Assembly: GCA_964370965.1 (NCBI GenBank)
Contig: CAYJLW010000004.1
Span: 62,001 to 126,000, forward strand
Source of the DNA: CAYJLW01 sp964370965
GTDB lineage: Bacteria; Actinomycetota; Acidimicrobiia; UBA2766
Length of the DNA: 64,000 nucleotides
Reading direction: 5' to 3'
Position 1 is the stretch's first letter; each line of letters begins with the position of its first letter. Both the position numbers and the translations under genes were made by a program. The notes under the pieces are model-generated. The model ran no database searches and was not told the DNA's origin. It saw only the letters and a program-made list of their open reading frames with translations. This document shows positions 24,601 through 32,541 of this stretch, piece after piece.

Positions 24601-27600
24601 GGAGGCCCGGGTGGACCGCTCCCCCGGCGTGCTCGGCGCCCGCGTGCGTTCGACGGGAGGGCGACCCCTGGGCGTGGAGGCGAACCTCCAGGACCCCGGT
24701 TCGGCGTTGCAGGTCTGGTCGGTCCTGGCGGACGTCCCCGCCGACGTGTGGATGGCGGCGGACACCGGCCGGAATCCCCAGAGCGTGCTCTGGTCCCTGT
24801 CCGGGCCGTCGGCAGCGGCGGTCGCCGCCACGCTCACCCGGGCCCAGCTCTCCCCGGTGCCCGCAGGCCGCGCCACGAGGCTGTCGGGCTGGTTCGGCCG
24901 CCGGGAGGGTGGCGGGCAGGTGGCGGGCATCCCGACCTCAGCGCAGCTCACGTTCGACCTGCCCGACAGCGGCCGCAGCGCCGTGGCCCTGCGGTCCTCG
25001 GCCGACATGGCCGTCGACGTGGGCGTGTCCACGGCGTCCTTGGTCGACATGGTGGCGGGCCAGGTGCTCGACGCCCGCGTGCGGGCCACCGTCCCGAGAC
25101 GCCTGGACGTCGCCTGGACGAACGGCTCCAGCGGTTTCGAGAGCGCAGAGCTCACGACGTGCGACGCCGCCGGGAGCTGTACGCCGGCCCCCTCTGTGGA
25201 GGCCCGGGTAGGTCGCTCGCGAGGCACCGTGAGCCCGGTGCCCCTCGCCCGACCTTTCGACGCCTTCGGGGCGGCGCCCGACGTGCTCACGTCCACCCAG
25301 GGGGGCCACTTCCCGCCGGTCTCCACGGACTACGTCGGGCTCACGACGGAGGCGACGGGTTGGCCCGTGCCGGTGCGCTCGTGGACGGCAGGGGGTCGTG
25401 TCTCGGGCCTGCGGCGGGCGGTCCTCACCCGTACCGGGGAACGGGTGGACGTCGATGCCGACGTCGAGGGGGGAAGGCCGTTGGGGATCCAGGCCCGTCT
25501 CCGCGAGGACTACGGCAACCCGATCTCGTTCCCGGTGCGCCCCGCCCGCACGGACCACAGGGTGTGGTCGGTGCTGGAGTCCGTGCCCCCGCACGTCGGC
25601 CTCGAGCTCGACCTGAAGGCGTCCCCTGCGCGGGTTGCCTGGGACGTGGGCGGACCCGTGGCCGCGGCCGTGGCGGTGGAGCTGCACACGTCAGCGTTCT
25701 TGCGGTGTGGGGTGCCCTCCCCGTGCAGCGGCGGGATCACCACGGTCGACGGCCGCGACACGTACCTCGCCGGGTGGTTCGGCCGCGACGAGGGGGGCGC
25801 CTCCGTCGAGGGCATCCCGGGGCGGGCGGGCGTGGAGCTCGCTCTCGCCGACGTGGGCGAGAGCCGCGTCGACTTCGACGCGAACGCCGCCACGAGCATC
25901 GACCTCGGGGTGAGCACGCGGGCTGTCGCTCCGCTCACGAGCATGACGCGGGCGACCACGAACCTCCACGCCAGGGCGCGCGTCGGGCGCCATCTGGGAG
26001 CGAGGTGGTCCCGGGACGCAGCGGGCTTCGAGAGCGCCGAGGTGCTGGGGTGCCCGACGGAGGATCCCTGCCCGTTCGTCGAGGACGCCACGGTCGTGAT
26101 CGGACGCGACCTCCCCGGCGTCGCTCCCGGCTACGGGGCCCTGGGCCGCGCCCTGCCCGGGTTTCCCGCCGCCCCCTGGGACCTGGACTTCACCTCGGCG
26201 GGGCACTTCGAGCCCGAGCTGGACGCCGCCCGCCAGTACGTCGACTACGACGTGGGCGACATGGGCACATGGCAGCTCGGTGTTTCGCTGGCGTCTCTGA
26301 GAGCGGTGTCGTTCCACCGTGACGGCCGCGGCCAACACGTCGGAGCCAGGACGGGGACCACCGGCGGCCGCTTCGGGGTCCACGCCCGTCTCGCCGGGGG
26401 CTCCGCGTTGTCGGACGTGAGGGCCGTGCTCGCCGACCTCCCCGAATCGGTGACGGCGGACCTGGACATGGCCGAGGACGACGGCGACCCCCGTGAGGTG
26501 ACCTGGGACCTGAGCTCGCGCACCGGGGCCGCTCTCGCTGTGGGGATCACACCGAGGAGCGGCGGCGGCCAGACCCGCCTCGCCGGATGGGTGGGTACGG
26601 GGACGGGGAGCCACGACGGGATCCCGGGCTGGGCGCGGGTCACGTTCGGCACTCGCGATCTCGGGGGCGGGCGACGTGAAGGGGCAATGGCGTGGCTGGC
26701 GGGAGACGACTTCGTGGCCGACGTCGGCCTCGTGACGCACGGCCCCGAGGACCGCGCGAACACGGCGCCGCCCACACAGGCGTGGGGCACCCGCCTCAGG
26801 GCCGGGGCCCGGATCCCGCGGGCACTCAACGTGCGCTGGGTGAACCGTTCCGAGGGCCTGGAACGGGCGACCGTGACGACGTGCTCGCCTCTGTCCCTTG
26901 AGGGCCTCACAGGAGGCCTGCCCGGCAAGGGGCTCCTCGGCGGTCTCGGGGAGGTCACTCCGGTCTGCGAGGCGGTCTCGGACCTCGACGTGGCGGTGCA
27001 GCGGGGCCCGGGCCTCTACGGCCTCGCGTTCGCTCCCCTGACGCTCGCCGATCCCGACCCTGGCGACGACGACGTGTTCCCCGCCCTCTCGGCCGGGAGC
27101 GACGACCTCGTCCGGGCGCGCAGCACCCGCCTCACCGGGCCTTCGGGCGCCCCGACGGCGGCCTACCTCGCCCGGCTCAAGCTGAGCGAGCTGTCCAGCG
27201 CGGCGCTGCTCCGGCGGGGGTCGACGTACTTCGACGAGACCCAGATGTGCGTCTCGGCCGGGCTGAGCGAGGGGGACGGGGAAGGCTTCCTCGGCCTCGG
27301 CGTCGCCGCCGACACCGGTGCTGGCACACCCGTGCTGTGGGTCGACGGGGGCGTCGCCGTCACAGAGGCCCCGGCGGGCAGCGGTCGGTACCCGCTCGAG
27401 GCGCAGCTCCGTGTGGCGACGCCGGTGTCCGGGGAGATCGGGGACCTCACACCCGTCGAGGCGGTGGCCGGACGCTTCAACCCCCTCGTCGACCTCGTCC
27501 GTGAGGGTTGCCCCGACCTCGACGCCTACCCGGACGCCGACCCGGCCCCGGGGCCGGGAGCCGTGAAGGGCACACCGGCGCCGGCGGAGCTGCGGGGCCG

Positions 27601-29932
27601 GGTCCGTTTCGGCACGGGGGAGGCCCTGCGCCGGGCCCGGGGGACGGCGGCGGCGCTAAGGCCCCCGGGTGGGGGCGGCGGCCTCACCGTGCTCTCCGCG
27701 GGGGCGGACACGGCTCTGGACGGCGACTTCCGTTTCCCCCTCCCGCACTGGCTGCGCCTCGACCAGCCCCTCATGCTCGTCTGCGGTGGCGGCCGCCAGG
27801 ACCCGGCCACGTGCGCCGTCGCCGAGAGCTACGACGCCACGACGGTGAACGCGGTGCAGGCGGCCCTGCGCTCAGACCTCGACGGGTCCCTCGGCGCCCT
27901 CGACGTCGCCTACCTGTCGGCGGCGCCTTCCGGCGGCCTGCGCAGGATGCGTGCCCACGTGGACCAGCTCCCGGGGACGCTCGTGGTCGACGGCACCCTC
28001 TCCCGCCGGCCGCGCGACGAGGCGCTCTCCGCCGCCGTGTCCGTCTCCGCCGCGGAGCCCGTCGGCGGTGTCGAGGTCGAGTACTGGGACCCGGACGACC
28101 CCGCCCGTCTCGGCGACCCCAGCGAGTCGACGGACCCCCGCAACGAGGACGTGCCCAACTACGAGGTGCGTCTCCACGAGGTGGCGGACGAGCTGGATCT
28201 CCGGATCGACCTGGCGATGCCCGGCGCGGCGCTCGCTGGCGAACCCGCCTACGCGGCGGGGGACTGCGCGTTCGAGTACAACGCACAAGACGGCCATGTG
28301 TATCCGCAGGGCGAGGACCCCCGGACCTGGTCGGCACGCGGGCCCCGCAGCGCCGAGGAGCTGCGGGGGGCGTACGTGCATGCCGACGTCGATCTCGCCG
28401 GGGCGCGCGCCGTGGCGCTGCAGATGGACAACCGCGACGGGCGTCTTCCCTACCAGATCGGGCGCGACGACTGGAGCGAGGTGAAGAGCAGGGCGGGCCG
28501 CGTCAAGGTCGCCCAGGTGCGCCTCGAGAGCGACGTCCCCACGACCGGCACGGTGCGGGCTCTCCTGCCGGGTGTCACGGTGGCGGAGTCCACGAAGGGT
28601 GAGATCGGCAATGCCGACACCGAGTTCCAGGTCTGCATGGACGCCGACCTGCCCGTGGAGGCGGCCTGGTCGCGCGCCACGGCGATGGCCTTCGGTGCCG
28701 ACGACATGAAGATGACAGCCACGATGCGCGACACCGACGTGCGGGCCGGTGCGGACCTCGACCTGTGGTTCCGGGAGCGCGTCTACCGGCCCGGCGACGC
28801 CGACGGGGAGCCCGGCACCTTCAACGGCGCCTTCTATCACGACCTCCTCACCTGGCTGAGCCCGGGCGCCGCGGACTGGTACACACGGGTCCAGGGCGCC
28901 CGCAAGACCGTGGGCGTCGTCGATGTGGCGGGGTTCGAGGACGGCGACGTCCCAGACCAGGGCGACGAGCGCCAGACGCACTTCGACATGGGAGCCTGGA
29001 ACCACGCGGGCTGCCACGACTCCTGGGACTGCTGGCACAGGCCCGACCGCTGGGCGGACGACCCGGAGACGGAGTACCTCACGTTCGGCGCCGACCTCAT
29101 GTTCCAAAAGAGCGTCGCCGACGGCCTCTCGGAGTCGGGCCCCCTCGGGAAGGCGGTCTGGAAGAAGATCTGGGGGACGATCGTCGACCGGGACATGCGG
29201 GACCTGCCCGACAGCGACGTCACCGGGCGGGAGTACCGGGTGCCCGAGGTGCGGCGGGGGCAGCCGGAGTCGCCCTTCTACATCGGCACCGTGACCGCTC
29301 CCCAGACCTGCGGCGCCGTACACGGGGCCACGTCCTGGGAGTCGGGCGCGCTCACACGAATCAGCGACGGGAGCGACTTCCGTCTCGCCGCCGTCTACAA
29401 CGCCGAGGGCCGGGTGGAGTGGTACCTCGTGGGCCGCTACCCGAACGGGGAGATCCGCTTCGTGAACAAGCTCAACGACTGGGACGTCGACCGTGTCGCC
29501 CAGGACTGCTACCAGTTCCGCTTCGGCCTCGCCATGGCGACGACCGGCGGCGGCGTCTTCGTGCAGCACGACATGCAGGTCCGCAGCCACACGCCGCTGC
29601 TGGGGTGGACGGGCTGGAAGCGCAAGGGCGGTCCCTACTACTCCCGCATGGACCTCTCCGGGAACCGCTACAGCCTGGAGCCTTTCCCCCTGACTGCGTA
29701 CAACCCGGCGGGGGGAGCGTTCCGTGTGGGGCGACCTGTGCGGTTCTCCGGCGGGTTCGCGGTGGACGAGTGCGTCTGGCTCCCCGGTGACGGCACGAAG
29801 CAGAAGGTGCCGGACCCCCACCCGCCGTTTCACGACCATGTCTTCCTGTTCCCCGGCCTCTACACCGCCCGTCACATCTGCCGGTGGGGCGGGAATCCGG
29901 CCCTGGAGACGACGTTCTACGTCCTGCCCTAA
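21629..29932 (+). CDS. giant secreted repeat protein (2,767 residues)
   Basis: One uninterrupted frame. A signal peptide (residues about 12-35, LASGFACAALLAQGWAGA) is preceded by basic residues, and GGAGGGG precedes the ATG. Residues 36-670 are a unique N-terminal region. From about 677 to 1817 come four copies of a 265-300-residue module, near 677-953, 953-1216, 1217-1516 and 1517-1817, with a degenerate fifth after that. Each copy has a GHF start, a VWSxL or similar segment, a GWFG or GWVG segment with GIP, a VDxGVST segment and a cysteine pair (TTCD...C). The C-terminal third is unique, with Trp- and Asp-rich segments and a last PKD-like block (VRFSGGFAVDECVWLPGDG). No sorting motif or catalytic motif recognised. 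Likely an extracellular or envelope protein. Confidence 0.82.
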   Translation: MFLGVPNGRRLRLMGTVLASGFACAALLAQGWAGAQVTVTEDPIAGLDPAGGHRLVFEYTTDDPGRPGGPRWTRLPHATPGGNAESLLVFQKRVKFVESSLVAAVSAGETRLRVPPGDFARFPQAPFELGVTGSGATELVRVSAKEAPDTFVVSRGSAETAAVAHAAGEVVRMAGGVESDPAVRDDALLTVDVRGLFYQRKVTSWPANGGTPLPRVAPWDLLSNPGSGTGHVTGFGIASEWSHLGAVLPAGEATLPPISPTEPVSEQFTATPDTPVAGHPLPVTPCGGWLLGCSDDFVARFSYQQLYDTVGGDPEHPGNSRPMPRAWFRFRVEVHVMRRSGRADELLFTGGLRTSPVGDAVRRPVTLDGHVGEWDTYWPDRSDLVVYLKLRERNDWADPLNTGNPNMLVGAGARTMDCSGASCTPRPWPGLGITADVLDMSVELDYSRGDPGAVGFPGDTAAGIRLGRQGESSQWVALGHDAGVAGGVPAQARLRFRRHAATAGLPDTLDADFTVRGVPRLLAGMFRSHAGGGPGHALDTDGDSVPDAYADRDMRFGHSGDTPARLNGVYVSRTDRRSVTAPSVLVDALALSVDATLPTQLRLDTKAHFTGANTKTVLETLDARTCASAWGEAGCDPEPTGETRFRLLSNQLPPWNPLTGRYLESYDTFDPPPAELAATSAGHFALPEPAGRFVRYRSDETARTWSLAGNVASLEHVDLDRVAVPGGVRARVDASAGGPLGVQAGLVRADAGGTPVGTTAVWSALSRLPGHVAGGHSVDLTIDPVGTTGDGDPVQVEWGLGERAAAAFALEQAPGLLPAGRMRTAGWVGTGDGSADGIPSHASLSLDVDGGRGGVSWAADAATAVDAGVSTQSLADVFTGWVTNMRMAAAVPGRLGFSWHSGATGLESAVATTCDGAGACAPVPRARVVGLRSRGAVSSGALQTPFLSFSAAPADLVAGAGEHFSPASEDFLRLARWDGGWTVGGSFTGLTEARVDRSPGVLGARVRSTGGRPLGVEANLQDPGSALQVWSVLADVPADVWMAADTGRNPQSVLWSLSGPSAAAVAATLTRAQLSPVPAGRATRLSGWFGRREGGGQVAGIPTSAQLTFDLPDSGRSAVALRSSADMAVDVGVSTASLVDMVAGQVLDARVRATVPRRLDVAWTNGSSGFESAELTTCDAAGSCTPAPSVEARVGRSRGTVSPVPLARPFDAFGAAPDVLTSTQGGHFPPVSTDYVGLTTEATGWPVPVRSWTAGGRVSGLRRAVLTRTGERVDVDADVEGGRPLGIQARLREDYGNPISFPVRPARTDHRVWSVLESVPPHVGLELDLKASPARVAWDVGGPVAAAVAVELHTSAFLRCGVPSPCSGGITTVDGRDTYLAGWFGRDEGGASVEGIPGRAGVELALADVGESRVDFDANAATSIDLGVSTRAVAPLTSMTRATTNLHARARVGRHLGARWSRDAAGFESAEVLGCPTEDPCPFVEDATVVIGRDLPGVAPGYGALGRALPGFPAAPWDLDFTSAGHFEPELDAARQYVDYDVGDMGTWQLGVSLASLRAVSFHRDGRGQHVGARTGTTGGRFGVHARLAGGSALSDVRAVLADLPESVTADLDMAEDDGDPREVTWDLSSRTGAALAVGITPRSGGGQTRLAGWVGTGTGSHDGIPGWARVTFGTRDLGGGRREGAMAWLAGDDFVADVGLVTHGPEDRANTAPPTQAWGTRLRAGARIPRALNVRWVNRSEGLERATVTTCSPLSLEGLTGGLPGKGLLGGLGEVTPVCEAVSDLDVAVQRGPGLYGLAFAPLTLADPDPGDDDVFPALSAGSDDLVRARSTRLTGPSGAPTAAYLARLKLSELSSAALLRRGSTYFDETQMCVSAGLSEGDGEGFLGLGVAADTGAGTPVLWVDGGVAVTEAPAGSGRYPLEAQLRVATPVSGEIGDLTPVEAVAGRFNPLVDLVREGCPDLDAYPDADPAPGPGAVKGTPAPAELRGRVRFGTGEALRRARGTAAALRPPGGGGGLTVLSAGADTALDGDFRFPLPHWLRLDQPLMLVCGGGRQDPATCAVAESYDATTVNAVQAALRSDLDGSLGALDVAYLSAAPSGGLRRMRAHVDQLPGTLVVDGTLSRRPRDEALSAAVSVSAAEPVGGVEVEYWDPDDPARLGDPSESTDPRNEDVPNYEVRLHEVADELDLRIDLAMPGAALAGEPAYAAGDCAFEYNAQDGHVYPQGEDPRTWSARGPRSAEELRGAYVHADVDLAGARAVALQMDNRDGRLPYQIGRDDWSEVKSRAGRVKVAQVRLESDVPTTGTVRALLPGVTVAESTKGEIGNADTEFQVCMDADLPVEAAWSRATAMAFGADDMKMTATMRDTDVRAGADLDLWFRERVYRPGDADGEPGTFNGAFYHDLLTWLSPGAADWYTRVQGARKTVGVVDVAGFEDGDVPDQGDERQTHFDMGAWNHAGCHDSWDCWHRPDRWADDPETEYLTFGADLMFQKSVADGLSESGPLGKAVWKKIWGTIVDRDMRDLPDSDVTGREYRVPEVRRGQPESPFYIGTVTAPQTCGAVHGATSWESGALTRISDGSDFRLAAVYNAEGRVEWYLVGRYPNGEIRFVNKLNDWDVDRVAQDCYQFRFGLAMATTGGGVFVQHDMQVRSHTPLLGWTGWKRKGGPYYSRMDLSGNRYSLEPFPLTAYNPAGGAFRVGRPVRFSGGFAVDECVWLPGDGTKQKVPDPHPPFHDHVFLFPGLYTARHICRWGGNPALETTFYVLP

Positions 29933-30030
29933 GGGCCCTAAGGGGCGGCGGGGCCGGCGGGCCCCCCCGCGAGGTGGGGGCCGACCCTCTCGATACCCCG
30001 CACGGTTAGCCCCCAGGCCCCGAGGGGGGG

Positions 30031-30594
30031 TTACACGGCGCCGAGGCCGCACGCCCGCGAGTGGCGCCTCACGACGTCGGGGTCCAGGCCCTCGGCGTGC
30101 ATGGCCAGGATCGCCCCCCGCAGGGCGGCGCCGGCGGCCTCGACTGCGATGGGGACGAGGTCCGCGAACGGCGTGAAGCGGTCGATGCCGAGGAGTTCCA
30201 CGACGACGATGGACGCGCCGGCGTCGTCGTGGTGGGTGGAGGGCAGGGACGGCACGGGTAGGAGAATCGTCTGCGCGGTGGGGTGACGGGCGTGGTAGCC
30301 CACGATGGCGTCCACGATGGCGGCGACCGCCTCTGCCGGGGTCGGTTCCGCCGCCGCCGCGAGGGCCTCTGCGCGGATCTCCTCGTGGATGCGCCGGCGG
30401 AGGTCGAGGAACAGGGCCTCCTTGGAGTCCCAGTAGCGCAGGACGAGCGCCTTCGCCACGCCCGCACGGGCGGCGACGTCCTCGATGCGGGTGCCCTCGT
30501 AGCCGTCACGGCCGAACGCCGCCCGGGCCGCGCCCAGGATCTGCTCCCGGCGCTTCTCGGGGTCCATCCGGGGGGCGCGGGTGCGGGCGGTCAT
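30031..30594 (-). CDS. TetR family regulator (second of an overlapping pair)
   Basis: 187 residues with a clear N-terminal helix-turn-helix (RREQILGAARAAFGRDGYEGTRIEDVAARAGVAKA is the stretch around residues 15-49) and a helical C-terminal domain. The ATG at 30594 overlaps the stop codon of the upstream TetR gene in ATGA, so translation is coupled. The gene ends convergently with the giant secreted protein gene. Its target is unknown. Confidence 0.85.
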   Translation of the reverse strand: MTARTRAPRMDPEKRREQILGAARAAFGRDGYEGTRIEDVAARAGVAKALVLRYWDSKEALFLDLRRRIHEEIRAEALAAAAEPTPAEAVAAIVDAIVGYHARHPTAQTILLPVPSLPSTHHDDAGASIVVVELLGIDRFTPFADLVPIAVEAAGAALRGAILAMHAEGLDPDVVRRHSRACGLGAV

Positions 30595-31232
30595 CGGGCG
30601 GATCCGCGGTCGAGATAGGGGGCGGTACCGTCGAGGGGGCGCCCCAGCGCTTGGCGCGAGAGGGCGTCGAGGCCGCCGATCGTGAGGGCGTCGACGACGG
30701 GGACGACCGTCTCGGCGGGCGGTTGCTCGTCGCGAGCTCCCGCAGCCACGATCACGCCGATGACGGTGGCGGCGGCGAGCGAGCTCACCAGGCGGAGCTC
30801 CCCGCCGGTGAGGGGGCCGTCGGGACCGGCGACGCGTGAGGTCACGAGGCGCTCGAAGACGAGGATGTCCGCGGTCGTGCGTTCGACCCGGTTCTCCGGC
30901 GCCCCCGGCAGGAAGATGAGCCAGGCGCGGGGGTGGTCCCGAAAGAAGTGCACGGCGGCGTCCGCCACCCTGTGGACGGCGTCGGCGTCGGTGGCCGCCG
31001 TACGCACGGCCTCTTCGACGCGGCCCCGGTAGCGCTCGTACAGCCGCGCCCGGAGCTCCTCGAGGAGCGCTTCGCGGGAGGCCCAGTGCCGGGCGAGCAG
31101 GCTCACCGTGACCCGCGCCTCGGAGGCGATGTCCTCCATGCGGGTGTCGTACCAGCCGAGGCGTTCCACGGTGCGTTCGGCGGCGTCGAGGATCTGCTGG
31201 CGGCGACTGCCGGCGTCGAGGCGACGAGCCAT
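30591..31232 (-). CDS. TetR family regulator (first of an overlapping pair)
   Basis: 213 residues; helix-turn-helix near residues 10-55 (QQILDAAERTVERLGWYD, then EARVTVSLLARHWASREALL). The C-terminal part has HFFRDHPRAWLIFLPGAP and a hydrophobic helix. The ATG at 31232 was chosen because the DNA-binding domain begins ten residues later. No ribosome binding site is evident. It is divergent from the GH4-like gene at 31412, making that gene a possible target. Confidence 0.85.
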   Translation of the reverse strand: MARRLDAGSRRQQILDAAERTVERLGWYDTRMEDIASEARVTVSLLARHWASREALLEELRARLYERYRGRVEEAVRTAATDADAVHRVADAAVHFFRDHPRAWLIFLPGAPENRVERTTADILVFERLVTSRVAGPDGPLTGGELRLVSSLAAATVIGVIVAAGARDEQPPAETVVPVVDALTIGGLDALSRQALGRPLDGTAPYLDRGSAR

Positions 31233-31373
31233 GTGGGCGCCAATCCGGGGGTCTCGGTCGGGGGCGCCCCCGGGGCGGAGCCGGCGGGGACCCCCGGATG
31301 ATACCGGCCCCGGACGCGGGTGCATCGGCAGGCGCGCCCTCACGCGGGACGGGGCTGTGGCGGCGTCCGCCTG

Positions 31374-31379
31374 TAGCGT
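31374..31379 (+). promoter_or_regulatory. -10 element TAGCGT before the GH4-like gene
   Basis: TAGCGT followed by about 26 bases of leader and a GGGGAGG ribosome binding site before the ATG at 31412. No good -35. Confidence 0.35.
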
Positions 31380-31411
31380 GGGACCGCCGCAAGCCGGGGA
31401 GGCGAGAGCGC

Positions 31412-32209
31412 ATGGGGCCACGGGCCACGATCATCGGTGGGGGGAGCTACCACTGGGTGCCGAGCCTGGTTTCGGACTTCGCGGCGACACCGTCGCTGCA
31501 GGACGCCGAGGTCGTCCTCGAGGACGTCGACGGGTCCCGCTTCCCGCGGATGGCTGCCCTAGTCGAGCACCTGGCCGGGATCCGGGGGATCGGGATGCGC
31601 GCCTCCACGACGAGCGACCAACGGGCGGCGCTCGAGGGCGCCGACCGCGTCGTCTTCGCCACGTCCACGGGCGGCTTCGCCGGCATGGCCCACGACATCG
31701 AGATCCCGGAGCGTCACGGACTCCGTCAACCCCTCGGCGACAGCGTGGGCCCGGGCGGGATCATGCGGGCGCTGCGGTCCGTACCCGTCGCCCTCGACCT
31801 CGCCCGGGACATGGTCGAGGTCTGCCCCGACGCGCTGCTCGTGAACGTCTCGAACCCTCTGAGCGCCATCTGCCGGGCGGTGACCCGGGAGACCGGTGTG
31901 GCGACCGTCGGCCTCTGCAACGAGCTCCTGGGCACCCAGTTCGCGCTCTGCCTCCTCTTCGACGTCGAGATGGGGGCGGTCGACATGGTGGTCGGGGCGG
32001 TGATGGGCGAGTATCTGCGTCGGGCCGCCGCCACCCAGGAGCTCACCGTGGACGCCGCCCTCGCCGGGGATCCCCGCCTCGCGCTCGATGCGATGCTCTG
32101 CGACCCTCTCACCAGCCGCCTCTCCTACGGTCGGGTGGTGGCGATGACCGAGGAGATGCTCGCCGCCACCGCGCCCTGGCTCCCGCACTTCGGGGGAGCC
32201 CCGGAGTAG
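31412..32209 (+). CDS. glycoside hydrolase family 4-like protein, shortened
   Basis: 265 residues against about 430-470 for typical GH4 enzymes. The N-terminal NAD-binding half is intact (IIGGGSYHWVPSLV, DVDGSRFPRM, STGGFAGMAHDIEIPERHG, NVSNPLSAICRAV). VGLCNELLG retains the metal-ligand cysteine position. The segment where GH4 has the GxNH metal-binding motif reads GAVMGEY, and the frame then jumps to the family's C-terminal ELTVDAALAGDP and DPLTSRL. About 150-170 residues of the catalytic half are missing. By the family mechanism (NAD plus Mn-dependent elimination) it should be inactive on glycosides, or it has a new role. Alignment is from memory. Confidence 0.7.
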   Translation: MGPRATIIGGGSYHWVPSLVSDFAATPSLQDAEVVLEDVDGSRFPRMAALVEHLAGIRGIGMRASTTSDQRAALEGADRVVFATSTGGFAGMAHDIEIPERHGLRQPLGDSVGPGGIMRALRSVPVALDLARDMVEVCPDALLVNVSNPLSAICRAVTRETGVATVGLCNELLGTQFALCLLFDVEMGAVDMVVGAVMGEYLRRAAATQELTVDAALAGDPRLALDAMLCDPLTSRLSYGRVVAMTEEMLAATAPWLPHFGGAPE

Positions 32210-32252
32210 CGGCCCAGTGGCGGGCGCATGCGGCCGCCACCGCACCCACCTA

Positions 32253-32258
32253 TAGGCT
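32253..32258 (+). promoter_or_regulatory. -10 element TAGGCT for leaderless start at 32265
   Basis: TAGGCT ends seven bases before the ATG at 32265. No Shine-Dalgarno or clear -35. Confidence 0.4.
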
Positions 32259-32264
32259 CGCTGG

Positions 32265-32495
32265 ATGCGCCCCCTCCAGGTTGTGCTCCGTCTCGCCGTC
32301 GCCGTCGTCGCCGTCCTCGGCGCCCTGTTGTTCGCGGCCGGCCACCACGACTACGAAGGACCCACGATGCTGGCCGTCACGAGCCGCCACGGTCTCAGCT
32401 TCTGGGACGTTCCCGTGCTCGCCGCCGGGGTGTTCGTTGCCGGCGTCGCCTTGGTCCCGCTCCTTCGCCGGGGGGCCCGCCGCGGGCGCTGGTAG
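32265..32495 (+). CDS. small two-helix membrane protein
   Basis: 76 residues with two hydrophobic helices (about 5-25 and 48-66), a connecting loop with His and aromatic residues (AGHHDYEGP) and a basic C-terminus (RRGARRGRW). I do not recognise a family. The start fits a leaderless transcript. The RecB-like nuclease gene starts 47 bases downstream. Confidence 0.6.
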   Translation: MRPLQVVLRLAVAVVAVLGALLFAAGHHDYEGPTMLAVTSRHGLSFWDVPVLAAGVFVAGVALVPLLRRGARRGRW

Positions 32496-32541
32496 GGTCG
32501 CCCCGGCGTTCTGGCATACCGGATTCGCGGGAGGGCGCGCC

